Source: Streptomyces dysideae
GTDB taxonomy: Bacteria; Actinomycetota; Actinomycetes; Streptomycetales; Streptomycetaceae
Direction: 5' to 3'
NCBI RefSeq assembly: GCF_001514305.1
Contig: NZ_KQ949113.1
Location: forward strand, 1-64,000
DNA length: 64,000 bases
Within the stretch, counting starts at the first letter, position 1; the number at the start of each line of letters is the position of its first letter. Below the pieces are notes generated by a model. That model had not been told where the DNA came from and did not search any database. It saw only the letters and a program-made list of their open reading frames with translations. Both the position numbers and the translations under genes were made by a program. Of the stretch, positions 1 to 8,123 are shown piece after piece.

Positions 1-462
1 CGGCACCAGGAACAGGGCGCGCAGGGTGGCGGAGAGCCGGAAGTGCTGGTGGAAGAAGACCGCGAGGGCCAGGCCGATGGCGTACTGGAAGACCAGGCAC
101 ACGACGGTGAACACCACGGTGTGGGTGAGGGCCGGGGCGAAGGTCGGGTCGTCGAAGACCTTCTGGTAATTCTCCAGGCCTGTGAAGGGTGCGTCGCCCT
201 GGACGAAGGAGCGGACCGTGTAGTTGCGCAGGCTCAGGTCGAGGTTGCGGTAGAGCGGATAGGCGTAGAACAGGACGAGGTAGAGGGTCACCGGGGCGAG
301 GAAGCCCCAGGCGGCCCTCCCCCAGGCTTCGCCCGGGGGGACCCCCAGCTGAGACGTCGGACGGCGCCGTGTCGTGGTGCGGGCCGGGGGCGGGGCGGCG
401 GTGGCCGCCCCGTTCCCGTCACGCGCGGACCGGCGGTCCGACAGCTGCGTCGTGTGGTTCAT
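1..462 (-). CDS. Carbohydrate ABC transporter permease (MalF/UgpA type), N-terminal part
   Basis: Membrane subunit of a sugar ABC importer. The first 154 codons are present and the gene runs off the left edge. After a charged, proline-rich cytoplasmic leader of about 50 residues comes the first membrane segment (FLAPVTLYLVLFYAYPLYRN), typical of MalF-like permeases, then a FTGLENYQKVFDDPTF-type periplasmic stretch and a second hydrophobic helix. The start is the ATG 22 bp after the stop of the binding-protein gene, so the two are one operon under the upstream LacI gene. The leader carries an in-frame dispersed palindromic repeat (window 315-350), which probably explains its unusual length. 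The substrate is unknown beyond being a carbohydrate. Confidence 0.88.
   Translation of the reverse strand, partial: MNHTTQLSDRRSARDGNGAATAAPPPARTTTRRRPTSQLGVPPGEAWGRAAWGFLAPVTLYLVLFYAYPLYRNLDLSLRNYTVRSFVQGDAPFTGLENYQKVFDDPTFAPALTHTVVFTVVCLVFQYAIGLALAVFFHQHFRLSATLRALFLVP
315..350. repeat. Dispersed palindromic repeat inserted in the permease leader
   Basis: A C-run followed by aggcttcgccc and a G-run forms a GC-rich hairpin. Read on the minus strand it is in frame and codes for GVPPGEAWG. The same family of hairpin occurs at 9557-9595 and in frame at 60639-60668, so it looks like a mobile or spreading palindrome rather than a local accident. Confidence 0.55.
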
Positions 463-483
463 CTGCGGACCGACAATCCCTCA

Positions 484-1728
484 CTAGTGGGCGGCGGACT
501 GGGCCTTGGCCAGCGCGTCCTTGGGCGACTCGGCACCGCTGAGGGCCGACTGGACCGCCTTCCACATCTGCTCGGAGATCTTCGGGTACTTGGTGCCGAG
601 GTCGTCACTGGTGCGTCCCTTGGCCGCCTTGACCGCCTCGACCCAGGGCTTCAGCTGGGGGTTCGCCGCCACCTGCTTGTCCTGGACCTCGCTGGTGGGG
701 GCCACGTAGGACAGGGTGGTGTCGGTGTCGTACAGGTTCTCGGTGCTGGTCAGGCAGGAGACCAGCTTCTGGGAGGTGGCGTAGCGGCCGGTGTCGCCCT
801 GGACGGGGACGGTGACGAACTCGCCCCCGGTCGGAGCCGCGGCGTTGCCGCCCGAGGCGCCCGGGACGGGGATGACGCCGTATTCGAAGCCGGCCTTCTC
901 GGCGTTGGCGAGCTGCCAGGTGCCGTTCTCGGCGAAGGCGTAGTCGCCGCTCGCGAACTCCTGCCAGCTGGTCGTCTGGGTGTTGTTGATGACCGAGTTG
1001 GGCGCGTAGCCCTTCTTCAGCCAGTCGGTCCACAGCTTCAGCGCCGAGACGCCCTCGGGTGAGTCGAGTTCGGTCAGCTTGGCGCCGGAACCCCAGAACC
1101 AGGGCAGAAACTGGAAGCTGCCCTCCTCGGTTCCGATCGCGGAGAAGGTGATGCCCTTCTTGCCCGCCTTCTTGACCTTCTCCAGCGCCGCCGTCAGCGA
1201 CTTCCAGTCCTTGACCGATGCGGTGTCCACCCCGGCTTCTGTCAGCACCTTCTTGTTGTAGTAGAGGGCCAGGGTGTTGGCGCCGATCGGCATGCCGTAG
1301 GTCTTGCCGCCTGACTGTCCGGCCGCGAGGAGGTTGGGGTCCACCTTCGAGACGTCCAACATGTTCTCGTCGGTGGTGGCGAGCACGCCTGCCTCGGCCA
1401 GAGTCGACACCACCGGGTTGTCGACGATGAGGACGTCCGCGGAGTTGTCCTGCTGCGCCGCCAGCAGCGCCTTGTTCGACAGGTCACTGGTGTCGAATGC
1501 CGTCCGCTTGATCTTCACGCCGGCCTCGGTGCCGCAGTCGTCCAGCAGCTTCGCCCACGCCGAGCTCTTGTCGAACTGCGGGTACGGGTCCCAGATGCTG
1601 TACGTGCCGCCGCCCGCCCCCTTCGCGGACGTGTCCCCCGAACCGGAGGAGCAGGCGGAGGTGCCGGTAGCGACGACAACGACGGTCAGGGCTGCGGCGG
1701 TCAGACGCTGTCTGGTGGATCTGTTCAT
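484..1728 (-). CDS. Extracellular sugar-binding lipoprotein of ABC importer
   Basis: Family 1 solute-binding protein (414 aa) delivering a carbohydrate to the membrane permeases. It begins with a lipoprotein signal: charged MNRSTRQRL, a hydrophobic core, and a lipobox ending TSAC, followed by a Ser/Gly-rich linker. The body has the usual features of this family, such as ALYYNKKVLTEAG, WFWGSG and a GGEFVTVP segment near the C-terminal third. The ATG at 1728 is chosen over one 9 codons upstream because a GAGG ribosome site sits 7 bases before it and the signal peptide starts cleanly there. It lies 100 bp after the lacI-type gene and 22 bp before the permease, in the same direction. Confidence 0.92.
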   Translation of the reverse strand: MNRSTRQRLTAAALTVVVVATGTSACSSGSGDTSAKGAGGGTYSIWDPYPQFDKSSAWAKLLDDCGTEAGVKIKRTAFDTSDLSNKALLAAQQDNSADVLIVDNPVVSTLAEAGVLATTDENMLDVSKVDPNLLAAGQSGGKTYGMPIGANTLALYYNKKVLTEAGVDTASVKDWKSLTAALEKVKKAGKKGITFSAIGTEEGSFQFLPWFWGSGAKLTELDSPEGVSALKLWTDWLKKGYAPNSVINNTQTTSWQEFASGDYAFAENGTWQLANAEKAGFEYGVIPVPGASGGNAAAPTGGEFVTVPVQGDTGRYATSQKLVSCLTSTENLYDTDTTLSYVAPTSEVQDKQVAANPQLKPWVEAVKAAKGRTSDDLGTKYPKISEQMWKAVQSALSGAESPKDALAKAQSAAH

Positions 1729-1827
1729 TGCGGGTTCCTCTTCGGATTTCGGCATGGCGGTGCCCTGGGAGGGCGAGGGAAAGGCTTTGGGGGGTGCAGG
1801 GAGCAGCAGAGCGGGTGGGGAGCGAGG

Positions 1828-2883
1828 TCAGCCCGGGAGGGAACCGGAGGCGGGACGGGATCCGTCGGAGGACGTACTGTTGGCGGGCCCGGTGCTGGCC
1901 CGCAGCGAGATCGGCGGCACGAGCAGGTGGTGGCGAGGGGCCACGTCGGGATGGTCGAGCCGCTCCACCAGCAGTTCGACGGCGAGTCGGCCCATCTCGG
2001 CCGCTGGTACGTCCGCCGCGGTGAGCTGCGGGGTCACCGTCTCCGCCCACCGGCCGGCCACAACCCCGGTGACGGAGAAGTCACGCGGCACATGACGGCC
2101 CGCCTCGGAGAGTCCCCGGTAGAGGCCGCCCAGGGCGGCCTCGTTGAGCGTGACCAGGGCCGTGGTGGCCGGGTCGTCGTGCAGGATCTGTTCCAGGCAT
2201 GCCTGACCCGAGGCCGCGTCGTCCCCGCAGCAGTACGTCTCCACGGTCAGCCCGCGCTCGGCCGCGGCCTTGGTGAAGCCGTCCAGGCCCCGGTGCGCGG
2301 ACTCGTAGCCCGCATGCAGGAGCTGCTCCGGCCGGTTGACGAAGGCGACCTTGCGGTGGCCCAGGTCAGCGAGGTGGTGGACGCACGCCGCCACCAACGC
2401 AGTGTGGTCCAGCCCCACCCACCAGCCACCCTCCGGGTCTCCGGTACGGCCGATGGCCACGGAGGGGAAGCCAAGGTCCGCCAGGTGATCGACCCGGTCG
2501 TCCGCCAGCCTGATCTCCATCAGGATCGCGCCGTCGACCCTCCGCTCCCCCAGCAGCCGCTGGAACGAGCGGTCACTGTCCACGCCGCTCGGGGACAGCA
2601 GCACGTCGTAGTCGTAGGCCGCGGCGGCCTCCACCACACTCCCGATGAAGTCCAGCTGCATCCCCGTGTAGTGATTGCCGGCCGGCGGGAAGACCAGGCC
2701 GATCGTGCTTGTCCGGCCGTTGGCCAGGGCACGGGCGCTGGCGCTGGGCCGGTAGCCCAGCTCGTCGACGACCTGCTGGATTCTCCGGCGCGTGTCCTCC
2801 GAAACCGGGCGCTTGCCGCTCAGCGCGTAGGACACCGTGCTCCGTGACACACCGGCCCGCTTGGCGATCTCACCGATGTTCAC
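1828..2883 (-). CDS. LacI-family transcriptional regulator
   Basis: A 351-aa repressor of the LacI/GalR family. The helix-turn-helix is at residues 3-22 (IGEIAKRAGVSRSTVSYALS), followed by the hinge helix (PSASARALANGR, about 47-58) and a periplasmic-binding-protein-like sensor domain to about residue 330. The GTG start is preceded by AAGGAG at good spacing. It is the first gene of the sugar importer operon and most likely controls it through the palindromes at 2978-2989 and 3132-3147. The effector sugar cannot be read from sequence; the neighbouring remnant of an alpha-L-fucosidase is the only hint. The C-terminal Ser/Gly tail is unremarkable. Confidence 0.93.
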   Translation of the reverse strand: MNIGEIAKRAGVSRSTVSYALSGKRPVSEDTRRRIQQVVDELGYRPSASARALANGRTSTIGLVFPPAGNHYTGMQLDFIGSVVEAAAAYDYDVLLSPSGVDSDRSFQRLLGERRVDGAILMEIRLADDRVDHLADLGFPSVAIGRTGDPEGGWWVGLDHTALVAACVHHLADLGHRKVAFVNRPEQLLHAGYESAHRGLDGFTKAAAERGLTVETYCCGDDAASGQACLEQILHDDPATTALVTLNEAALGGLYRGLSEAGRHVPRDFSVTGVVAGRWAETVTPQLTAADVPAAEMGRLAVELLVERLDHPDVAPRHHLLVPPISLRASTGPANSTSSDGSRPASGSLPG

Positions 2884-2977
2884 GGCAACTCCTTGCTCGG
2901 ACCGCCTGGGCGCTCCAAGCGGAGCGGGAGCGCGGGCCAGGGTGGGACGGGACTGACGGCGAGGCGATATCGGTCAT

Positions 2978-2989
2978 CGAACCGGTTCG
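2978..2989. promoter_or_regulatory. LacI-type operator, perfect 12-bp palindrome
   Basis: CGAACCGGTTCG is a perfect palindrome with the central CG typical of LacI-family operators. It lies about 95 bp upstream of the lacI-type start, on the promoter side, and is a near copy of the site at 3132-3147. Confidence 0.6.
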
Positions 2990-3131
2990 CATGAAGTGAA
3001 GGTAGGAACCGCCCGTGCGGCTGTCAACACTCCGCACAGCACTTTCCGAAACAAGTCGGCAATCGCTCCTGAACACTGCCGAGGTGCTTGGCTCGCGAGT
3101 ATCGCCGACTCGTCTGCACAGCGCCAGCAGA

Positions 3132-3147
3132 ATCGAATCGGTTCGAT
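3132..3147. promoter_or_regulatory. Second LacI-type operator-like site
   Basis: ATCGAATCGGTTCGAT has 6-bp inverted arms around TCGG. With the flanking GATGAAG it resembles the 2978-2989 site (atcgAACCGGTTCGcatgaag). The sites are about 155 bp apart, which would allow looping, or control of a now-lost divergent gene. Confidence 0.45.
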
Positions 3148-3214
3148 GAAGCGCGCATTCCGCTGCACGCAGGAACACGCGGACGCACCTTCCCCTTGGG
3201 GCCACCGGGCCTGC

Positions 3215-3560
3215 GGAATGCGATCCTGGAGCGCAGGTCCAACTCCATCCAGTGCCCGGTGTTGCCGTTGTTCGCGCACCAGCGGGTCGCGGTGGAGCCG
3301 TTCACCGCCGTGGCCGCGGTGTTGCCCTTGGAGTCTCCTTGCCGTTGCCGTCCACGCTGTATGGCAAGGGTTGGCGCCTGACGCCACGTCGAAGACCCGG
3401 GTGACCTGCGCGTCCCCGATCTGGGCAGTAGTGAAGGACGTGCCGCTGTAGCCAGGCGGCAGACGAAGGCAGAAGGCGTTGTCTCTGCACGTGAAGCCGT
3501 ACTGGCCATCCACCGGCTGCCACGGTCCGCCGCGCGTGCCGTAGACGGCCCGGCCACAGG
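3215..3560 (-). pseudogene. Remnant of GH29 alpha-L-fucosidase C-terminus with F5/8-type C domain
   Basis: No intact frame exists. One minus-strand frame (about 3555-3357) reads VYGTRGGPWQPVDGQYGFT followed by LPPGYSGTSFT and DAQVTRVFDV, the typical C-terminal beta domain of Streptomyces alpha-L-fucosidases. A second frame (about 3350-3215) reads NTAATAVNGSTATRWCANN and GHWMELDL, the core of an F5/8-type C (discoidin, CBM32-like) sugar-binding module. The two pieces are out of frame with each other and the N-terminal catalytic domain is missing. It lies just beyond the LacI operators, so it may have been part of the same regulon. Confidence 0.6.
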
Positions 3561-3701
3561 TGGCCAGGAATAGACCCCGCGCACCACGGCCTGCCGATCA
3601 GCGGGTATCGCTGCCGCGCGGTCCGGGCCCCGGGTACAGATGGCAGCACTTGGGACGGAGGGACCTCGCTCGCTGTTGCAGTCGCCCATCCAGCCGACAC
3701 A

Positions 3702-4172
3702 TCAGGGTTGACTGCGACCTCGGGCTGGCGCTTGCACACCAGTCCCGTCAAACCGGGAGCGCAGCCGGTGGCGGGTGCGGTCTCGCCATCGGCGGCGTCC
3801 ACCGGCCACCCGTTGACACCGTCGCGGAATGGCGGTGATCACACGCGAGTAGCCCGAAACGAGCACCAGCACCGGGTGGCCGCCCCGTCTGTCCATAGCC
3901 CAGCGGTACGTCCACGTCCGGGAACCACAGGTCGCACTGGCCGAGGCCGCCCGGTTGATAGACCGTCCGCGAGACCGGGTCGGCCGACAAGTACGCCGAC
4001 CCCAGCTCGCGCACCGCTCCTTCAGGCTCATCATCCCGCGCTGCCGACCGGCCCTCTCCGCGGTCACCGTGACGGGCATCGACGGCACCTCCCGAAGAAG
4101 CTCGCGGATCTGCACCTCGACCCGCGTTCACACCGAGCCCTTCGGTACCCGCTCATAGTCCGGCGGCTAGCT
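3702..4172 (-). pseudogene. Degenerate IS21-family IstA transposase fragment
   Basis: Pieces of an IS21-type DDE transposase are spread over two frames: PPDYERVPKGSV then a stop, QIRELLREVPSMPVTV, MMSLKERC in one frame, YQPGGLGQCDLWFPDVDVPL with GYGQTGRPP in another, and VLVLVSGYSRVITAI back in the first. QCDLWFP is the first catalytic Asp region of this family. At least two frameshifts and one stop make it non-functional, and the C-terminal half is gone. The upstream end stops exactly where the AGTGCCCC element end at 4173 begins, suggesting that a later insertion or deletion cut it. Confidence 0.72.
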
Positions 4173-4216
4173 AGTGCCCCAACAGGCAACATTCGCCCCG
4201 TCGCGACGCCCGGCAC
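4173..4216. mobile_element. Solitary terminal inverted repeat of an unidentified transposable element
   Basis: About 44 bp starting AGTGCCCCAACAGGCAACAT are nearly identical (one base length difference in a G/C run) to the inverted right end of the MITE-like element at 9442-9638. This copy truncates the IstA remnant. No transposase attributable to it remains here. Confidence 0.6.
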
Positions 4217-4480
4217 GCACTCGACGCCGAGCCCCAGCCGACCGACGACACTCTTACGCCGCACCCGGGCATCCTGGACGTCATCAAGAACCGGCACACC
4301 AAGCGCGGACAACTCAACTACGCCGTCCCCGAGGTCCTCCAGCTCCAACGCCGGATCCGCCGCTACAACGCCGACACCGACCTCCCCCACGGCGACATCG
4401 TCGCCCTCGCCCTCGACACCTGGCTTCGCGCCAAGGGCTACCCACCCGACCCGATGCCGGGGAAAGCGGACGGATCGTGA
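4181..4480 (+). pseudogene. C-terminal fragment of unrecognised protein, no start codon
   Basis: A coherent frame without any usable start ends at the TGA at 4478-4480. It reads ILDVIKNRHTKRGQLNYAVP, LQLQRRIRRYNADTDLPHGD and IVALALDTWLRAKGYPP. The last part looks like the end of a ribbon-helix-helix or small DNA-binding partition-type domain, but I do not recognise the family. The 5' side reads straight out of the element terminus at 4173-4216, so it is either the tail of a gene cut by the element or a gene carried by it. Confidence 0.4.
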
Positions 4481-4583
4481 CCGGCACGGGTGCACAACTG
4501 TCTCAAGGGGACCATCGCCGAGGCTCACCCTCAGAGGCGAACCAAATGCAGTCCTGGCGGATCAGCAGCCTGCGTCGACCTCC

Positions 4584-5276
4584 CTAGAAGCCGTTGTAAG
4601 TCAGCGTGATACCGAGTCGCTCCGCGAACTCGTCGGCGCTGACGCCGTACGTCTCCCGTATGCGCACGCCGTCGGGGCCGACGTCGAAGACGCCGTAGTC
4701 GGTGTAGACACGGCTGACACAGCCGACGCCGGTGAGCGGGTAGGTGCACCGCGGGACGAGCTTCGGCTCTCCGGAGCGGGTGAAGAGCGTCATCATGACG
4801 TAGACGTCCTTGGCGCCGATGGCCAGGTCCATGGCGCCGCCAACGGCGGGGATGCCGTCGGGCCTGCCGGTGGTCCAGTTGGCGAGGTCCCCGTCGAAGG
4901 CGACCTGGTACGCCCCGAGGACGCACACGTCGAGGTGCCCGCCGCGCATCATGGCGAAGGAGTCGGCGTGGTGGAAGTACGCCGCCCCCGGCAGCTCGGT
5001 CACCGGCACCTTCCCGGCGTTGGTCAGGTCCGGATCGAGCGCGTCGCCCTCGGCCCGCGGGCCCATGTTGAGCATGCCGTTCTCGGTGTGCAGCACCACC
5101 CCGGAGTCGGCCGGCAGATGGTCGGCGATCTTGGTGGGTTGCCCGATACCGAGGTTGACGAAGGCACCGGCGGGGATGTCGCGGGCGATGACCGCCGCCA
5201 GCTCGTCCATCGTGAGCCGGTGGTCGGCGCTCCGGGGGGCCTCGGTGTACGCCTGGCCGCTCGATGTGGTGGTCAT
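4584..5276 (-). CDS. pcaJ: 3-oxoadipate CoA-transferase subunit B
   Basis: Beta subunit (230 aa) of the heteromeric CoA transferase that moves CoA from succinyl-CoA to 3-oxoadipate in the lower beta-ketoadipate pathway. The GIGQPTKIADHLP motif and the ENGMLNMGP segment, with the catalytic glutamate at residue 65, are intact; so are the GGAMDLAIGAKDVYV and RCTYPLTG segments of SCOT subunit B. The start overlaps the stop of pcaI by ATGA, so translation is coupled. A 3-ketoacid CoA transferase acting on acetoacetate is an alternative, but the adjacent thiolase and LysR regulator favour aromatic catabolism. Confidence 0.88.
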   Translation of the reverse strand: MTTTSSGQAYTEAPRSADHRLTMDELAAVIARDIPAGAFVNLGIGQPTKIADHLPADSGVVLHTENGMLNMGPRAEGDALDPDLTNAGKVPVTELPGAAYFHHADSFAMMRGGHLDVCVLGAYQVAFDGDLANWTTGRPDGIPAVGGAMDLAIGAKDVYVMMTLFTRSGEPKLVPRCTYPLTGVGCVSRVYTDYGVFDVGPDGVRIRETYGVSADEFAERLGITLTYNGF

Positions 5277-5968
5277 CGTGCCCCCTGCACGGTGTAGTGA
5301 CGGGCCTTCACCTGGACAATCCGGTCGACGTAGATGGATGGGGTGACGACGGCCTCGGGGTCGAGCATCCCCGGCTCGACGACCTCGTCGACCTGGACAA
5401 CGGTCGTCGTCGCGGCCGTGGCCATGACCGGTCCGAAGTTGCGGGCGGTCTTGCGGTAGACGAGGTTGCCCATCGTATCCGCGACGTGCGCGCTGATCAG
5501 CGCGTAGTCGCCCTTGATGGGGTACTCCAGCAGGTACTTCCGGCCGTCGATCTCACGCTCCTCCTTACCCTCGGCCAGCGGCGTGCCGACCGCGGTCGGG
5601 CAGTAGAAGGCGCCGATACCGGCGCCGGCCGCGCGCATCCGCTCGGCGAGGTTGCCCTGCGGCACCACCTCGAGCTCGATCTCCCCCGCGCGATAGAGGC
5701 CGTCGAAGACCCAGGAGTCGGCCTGGCGCGGAAAGGAGCAGAGCACCTTGCGCACCCGGCCGGCGGCCAGCAGCGCGGCCAGCCCGACGTCGCCGTTGCC
5801 TGCGTTGTTGGACACGATCGTGAGGTCCTTGGCGCCCTGCCGGATGAGCGCGTCGATCAGATCGAACGGCATGCCCGCCAGGCCGAAGCCGCCCACGAGA
5901 ACGGTGGAGCCGTCCGCGATGCCGGCGACCGCCGCATCGGCGCTCGCGACGGTCTCCGCCCGGCTCAC
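5273..5968 (-). CDS. pcaI: 3-oxoadipate CoA-transferase subunit A
   Basis: Alpha subunit (231 aa) partnering PcaJ. The family signature GGFGLAGMP lies at residues 26-34 and the SNNAGNGDVGLAALL segment follows; DYALISAHVADTMGN and NFGPVMATAA are the conserved C-terminal stretches. The GTG start at 5966-5968 overlaps the thiolase stop by GTGA, giving a tightly coupled pcaF-pcaI-pcaJ unit. Acts in the cytoplasm on aromatic-derived 3-oxoadipate. Confidence 0.88.
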   Translation of the reverse strand: MSRAETVASADAAVAGIADGSTVLVGGFGLAGMPFDLIDALIRQGAKDLTIVSNNAGNGDVGLAALLAAGRVRKVLCSFPRQADSWVFDGLYRAGEIELEVVPQGNLAERMRAAGAGIGAFYCPTAVGTPLAEGKEEREIDGRKYLLEYPIKGDYALISAHVADTMGNLVYRKTARNFGPVMATAATTTVVQVDEVVEPGMLDPEAVVTPSIYVDRIVQVKARHYTVQGAR

Positions 5969-7170
5969 TGGGCCGTCTCCCTGACGTCGCAGTTCTCGAG
6001 TACGACGGCCAGGCCCTGGCCGACCCCGATGCAGATCGCGGCGACGCCGTAGCGCTGCTTCGTCCCGCGCAGCACCTTGGCCAGCGTGGCGAGGATGCGG
6101 CCGCCGGAGGCGCCCAGCGGGTGCCCGATCGCGATGGCGCCGCCCTTCTGGTTGACGATGGCGGGGTCGATCTTCCACGCGCCGAGGCAGGCGAGCGACT
6201 GCACGGCGAAGGCCTCGTTGAGTTCGACGGCGCCCACCTGGTCCCAGCCGATCCCGGCCCGGGCCAGTGCGCGATTCGCGGCCTCGACGGGGGCGTAGCC
6301 AAAGGCCTGCGGCTCCAGGGCCATCACGCCGCGGCCGGCGATGCGGGCGATCGGGTCCGCCCCGATCGTGGCCGCGGCCTTCTCGCTGCCCAGCAGCACC
6401 GCGGAGGCACCGTCGTTGAGCGGGCTGGCGTTGCCCGCGGTGATGGTGCCGCCCTGCTCCGGGGTACGGAACACCGGCTTCAGCCCCGCCAGCACCTCCG
6501 GCGTGGACCCCGCCCGGATGCCCTCGTCCCGGGTCAGGTCGACGCCTTCGACCGGCACGACCAGGTCGTCGTAGAAGCCCGACTCCCAAGCCGCGTGGGC
6601 GAGTCGGTGGGAGCGGGCGGCGAACTCGTCCTGCCGCTCGCGGGAGATGCCGAAGCGCTCCTGGAGTTGTTCGTTGGCCTCGCCGAGGCTGACGGTCCAC
6701 TCCTTCGGCATCCGCGGGTTGACCAGCCGCCAGCCCAGTGTGGTCGAGACCGCGGTGACGTCACCGGCCGGGAACGGCTTCGCCGACTTGGGCAGCACCC
6801 ACGGCGCGCGTGTCATCGACTCCACTCCGCCGGTCAGCACCACCTCGGCATCGCCGGACTCGATGGTCCGACTGGCCGTCATCGCAGCATCGAGGCTGGA
6901 GCCGCAGAGCCGGTTGACCGTGGTGCCGGGCACGCTCACCGGAAGCCCGGCGAGCAGCGCCGCCATGCGACCGACGTTGCGGTTCTCCTCGCCGGCGCCG
7001 TTGGCGTTGCCCCACACCACGTCGTCGATCGCGGCGGGGTCGAGACCCGGCACCCGCGCCAGCGTCGAGGTGATCGCGGCGGCGGCGAGGTCGTCGGGGC
7101 GCACCCCGGCCAGCGCGCCGTTGAAACGACCGAACGGCGTCCGCGCAGCGGCGTACAGGAAAGCACTCAT
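5965..7170 (-). CDS. pcaF: 3-oxoadipyl-CoA / acetyl-CoA thiolase
   Basis: A 401-aa thiolase that cleaves 3-oxoadipyl-CoA to succinyl-CoA and acetyl-CoA. The nucleophilic cysteine is C89 (NRLCGSSLDA); the late GHPLGASGGR histidine block and the CIGVGQGLAVVLE cysteine block are intact. The start is the ATG of MSAFLYAAARTPFGRF; the frame is open further upstream but that part overlaps the promoter. It is the first gene of the pca operon and is divergent from the LysR gene across a 71-bp control region. Confidence 0.9.
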   Translation of the reverse strand: MSAFLYAAARTPFGRFNGALAGVRPDDLAAAAITSTLARVPGLDPAAIDDVVWGNANGAGEENRNVGRMAALLAGLPVSVPGTTVNRLCGSSLDAAMTASRTIESGDAEVVLTGGVESMTRAPWVLPKSAKPFPAGDVTAVSTTLGWRLVNPRMPKEWTVSLGEANEQLQERFGISRERQDEFAARSHRLAHAAWESGFYDDLVVPVEGVDLTRDEGIRAGSTPEVLAGLKPVFRTPEQGGTITAGNASPLNDGASAVLLGSEKAAATIGADPIARIAGRGVMALEPQAFGYAPVEAANRALARAGIGWDQVGAVELNEAFAVQSLACLGAWKIDPAIVNQKGGAIAIGHPLGASGGRILATLAKVLRGTKQRYGVAAICIGVGQGLAVVLENCDVRETAQ

Positions 7171-7194
7171 GACAGTGACGCTAGCCCCGCGCGA

Positions 7195-7232
7195 CGATAT
7201 TCTGAAGTACGCATATCGGAGCCGATTGATAT
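7195..7232. promoter_or_regulatory. LysR-type operator: two overlapping inverted repeats
   Basis: CGATAT-N12-ATATCG (7195-7218) overlaps ATATC-N10-GATAT (7213-7232). Both are perfect inverted repeats and fit the T-N11-A style of LysR regulators. They occupy most of the gap between pcaF and the regulator, as expected for a shared activation and autoregulation site. Confidence 0.65.
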
Positions 7233-7241
7233 GGATGGCAT

Positions 7242-8123
7242 ATGGATCTGCGTCACCTGCGGTACTTCGTGGCGGTGGCCGAGGAGCGCCACTTCGGCCG
7301 TGCCGCCGAGCGGCTCCACATGGCTCAGCCGCCGCTCTCCCAGCAGATCCGCCAGCTCGAGGCCGAACTCGGCATCGAGTTGCTCCACCGCACCACACGC
7401 CGCGTCGACCTCACCGAGGCCGGCCGGGCCTACCTCGAACGGGCGCGCGCGATCCTCACCGACGTCGACGAGGCCGCCCACCACGCACGGCTCGTCGCCG
7501 CCGGCTCGGTGGGCCACCTCGCTATCGGTTGCGTGGGCTCGGCGACGTACAGCCTCCTGCCCGCCCTCTCGCGGCGGCTCTCGGAGGAACTTCCCGGCGT
7601 CGACTTCTCCTTCCGCGGCGAGATGCTCGCGCCCGACCAGGTCGAGGCGCTGCGCACCGGCGCGATCGACGTCGCACTGCTGCGCCCGCCGGCGGCCGAC
7701 CTCTCCCTCACCGTGCACACCCTGCGCCGGGACCGGCTCGTCGTCGCCGTACCGGTCGACCACCCCCTCGCCCGCCGGAAACGGTTGCGGGCAGCGGACC
7801 TGGCCGGTGCCGACCTGATCGTGCACTCCGCCGACCGCCGATCGGTGATGTACGACCTCGTCCTGGGCCTCCTGCGCGACGCCGGCGTCGAGCCGCACAT
7901 CCGCCACGAGGTCGGCGAGACCTCGACGCTCATCACGCTCGTGGCCGGTGGCCTCGGCGTCGCGGTCGTGCCGGAGCCCGTGACCGCGTTGACGCTGGAC
8001 GGCGTCGCCTATCTGCCGCTGGCCGGGCCCGACGCGCGCGTGGAACTGGCCGTCGCCCATCGCGCCGACCGGTCCGAGCCGCATCTGGAGCGCACCGTGG
8101 GGATCATCCGGGCGGCCTTCTGA
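7242..8123 (+). CDS. LysR-family regulator of the pca operon
   Basis: A 293-aa LysR-type regulator. The winged helix-turn-helix is at residues 2-60 (LRHLRYFVAVAEERHFGRAA, PPLSQQIRQLE) and the co-inducer-binding domain spans about 90-290. It belongs to the BenM/CatM/PcaQ-like side of the family by its N-terminus. It is transcribed divergently from pcaF-pcaI-pcaJ and almost certainly activates it in response to an aromatic pathway intermediate. The effector (cis,cis-muconate, protocatechuate or 3-carboxy-muconate) cannot be decided from sequence. Confidence 0.9.
   Translation: MDLRHLRYFVAVAEERHFGRAAERLHMAQPPLSQQIRQLEAELGIELLHRTTRRVDLTEAGRAYLERARAILTDVDEAAHHARLVAAGSVGHLAIGCVGSATYSLLPALSRRLSEELPGVDFSFRGEMLAPDQVEALRTGAIDVALLRPPAADLSLTVHTLRRDRLVVAVPVDHPLARRKRLRAADLAGADLIVHSADRRSVMYDLVLGLLRDAGVEPHIRHEVGETSTLITLVAGGLGVAVVPEPVTALTLDGVAYLPLAGPDARVELAVAHRADRSEPHLERTVGIIRAAF

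Noticed and set aside
3708..5297. Plus-strand open frame across the IstA remnant and pcaJ
   Set aside because: Shadow frame; pcaJ on the opposite strand has an intact catalytic glutamate and coupled start.
5965..7398. Longer thiolase start upstream of 7170
   Set aside because: The extension covers the LysR operator and has low-complexity Arg/Ala sequence; thiolases start with the MSAFLYAAARTPFGRF-type segment.
6121..7818. Plus-strand open frame opposite the thiolase and overlapping the LysR gene
   Set aside because: Out of frame with the LysR gene and antisense to the thiolase; no motif.
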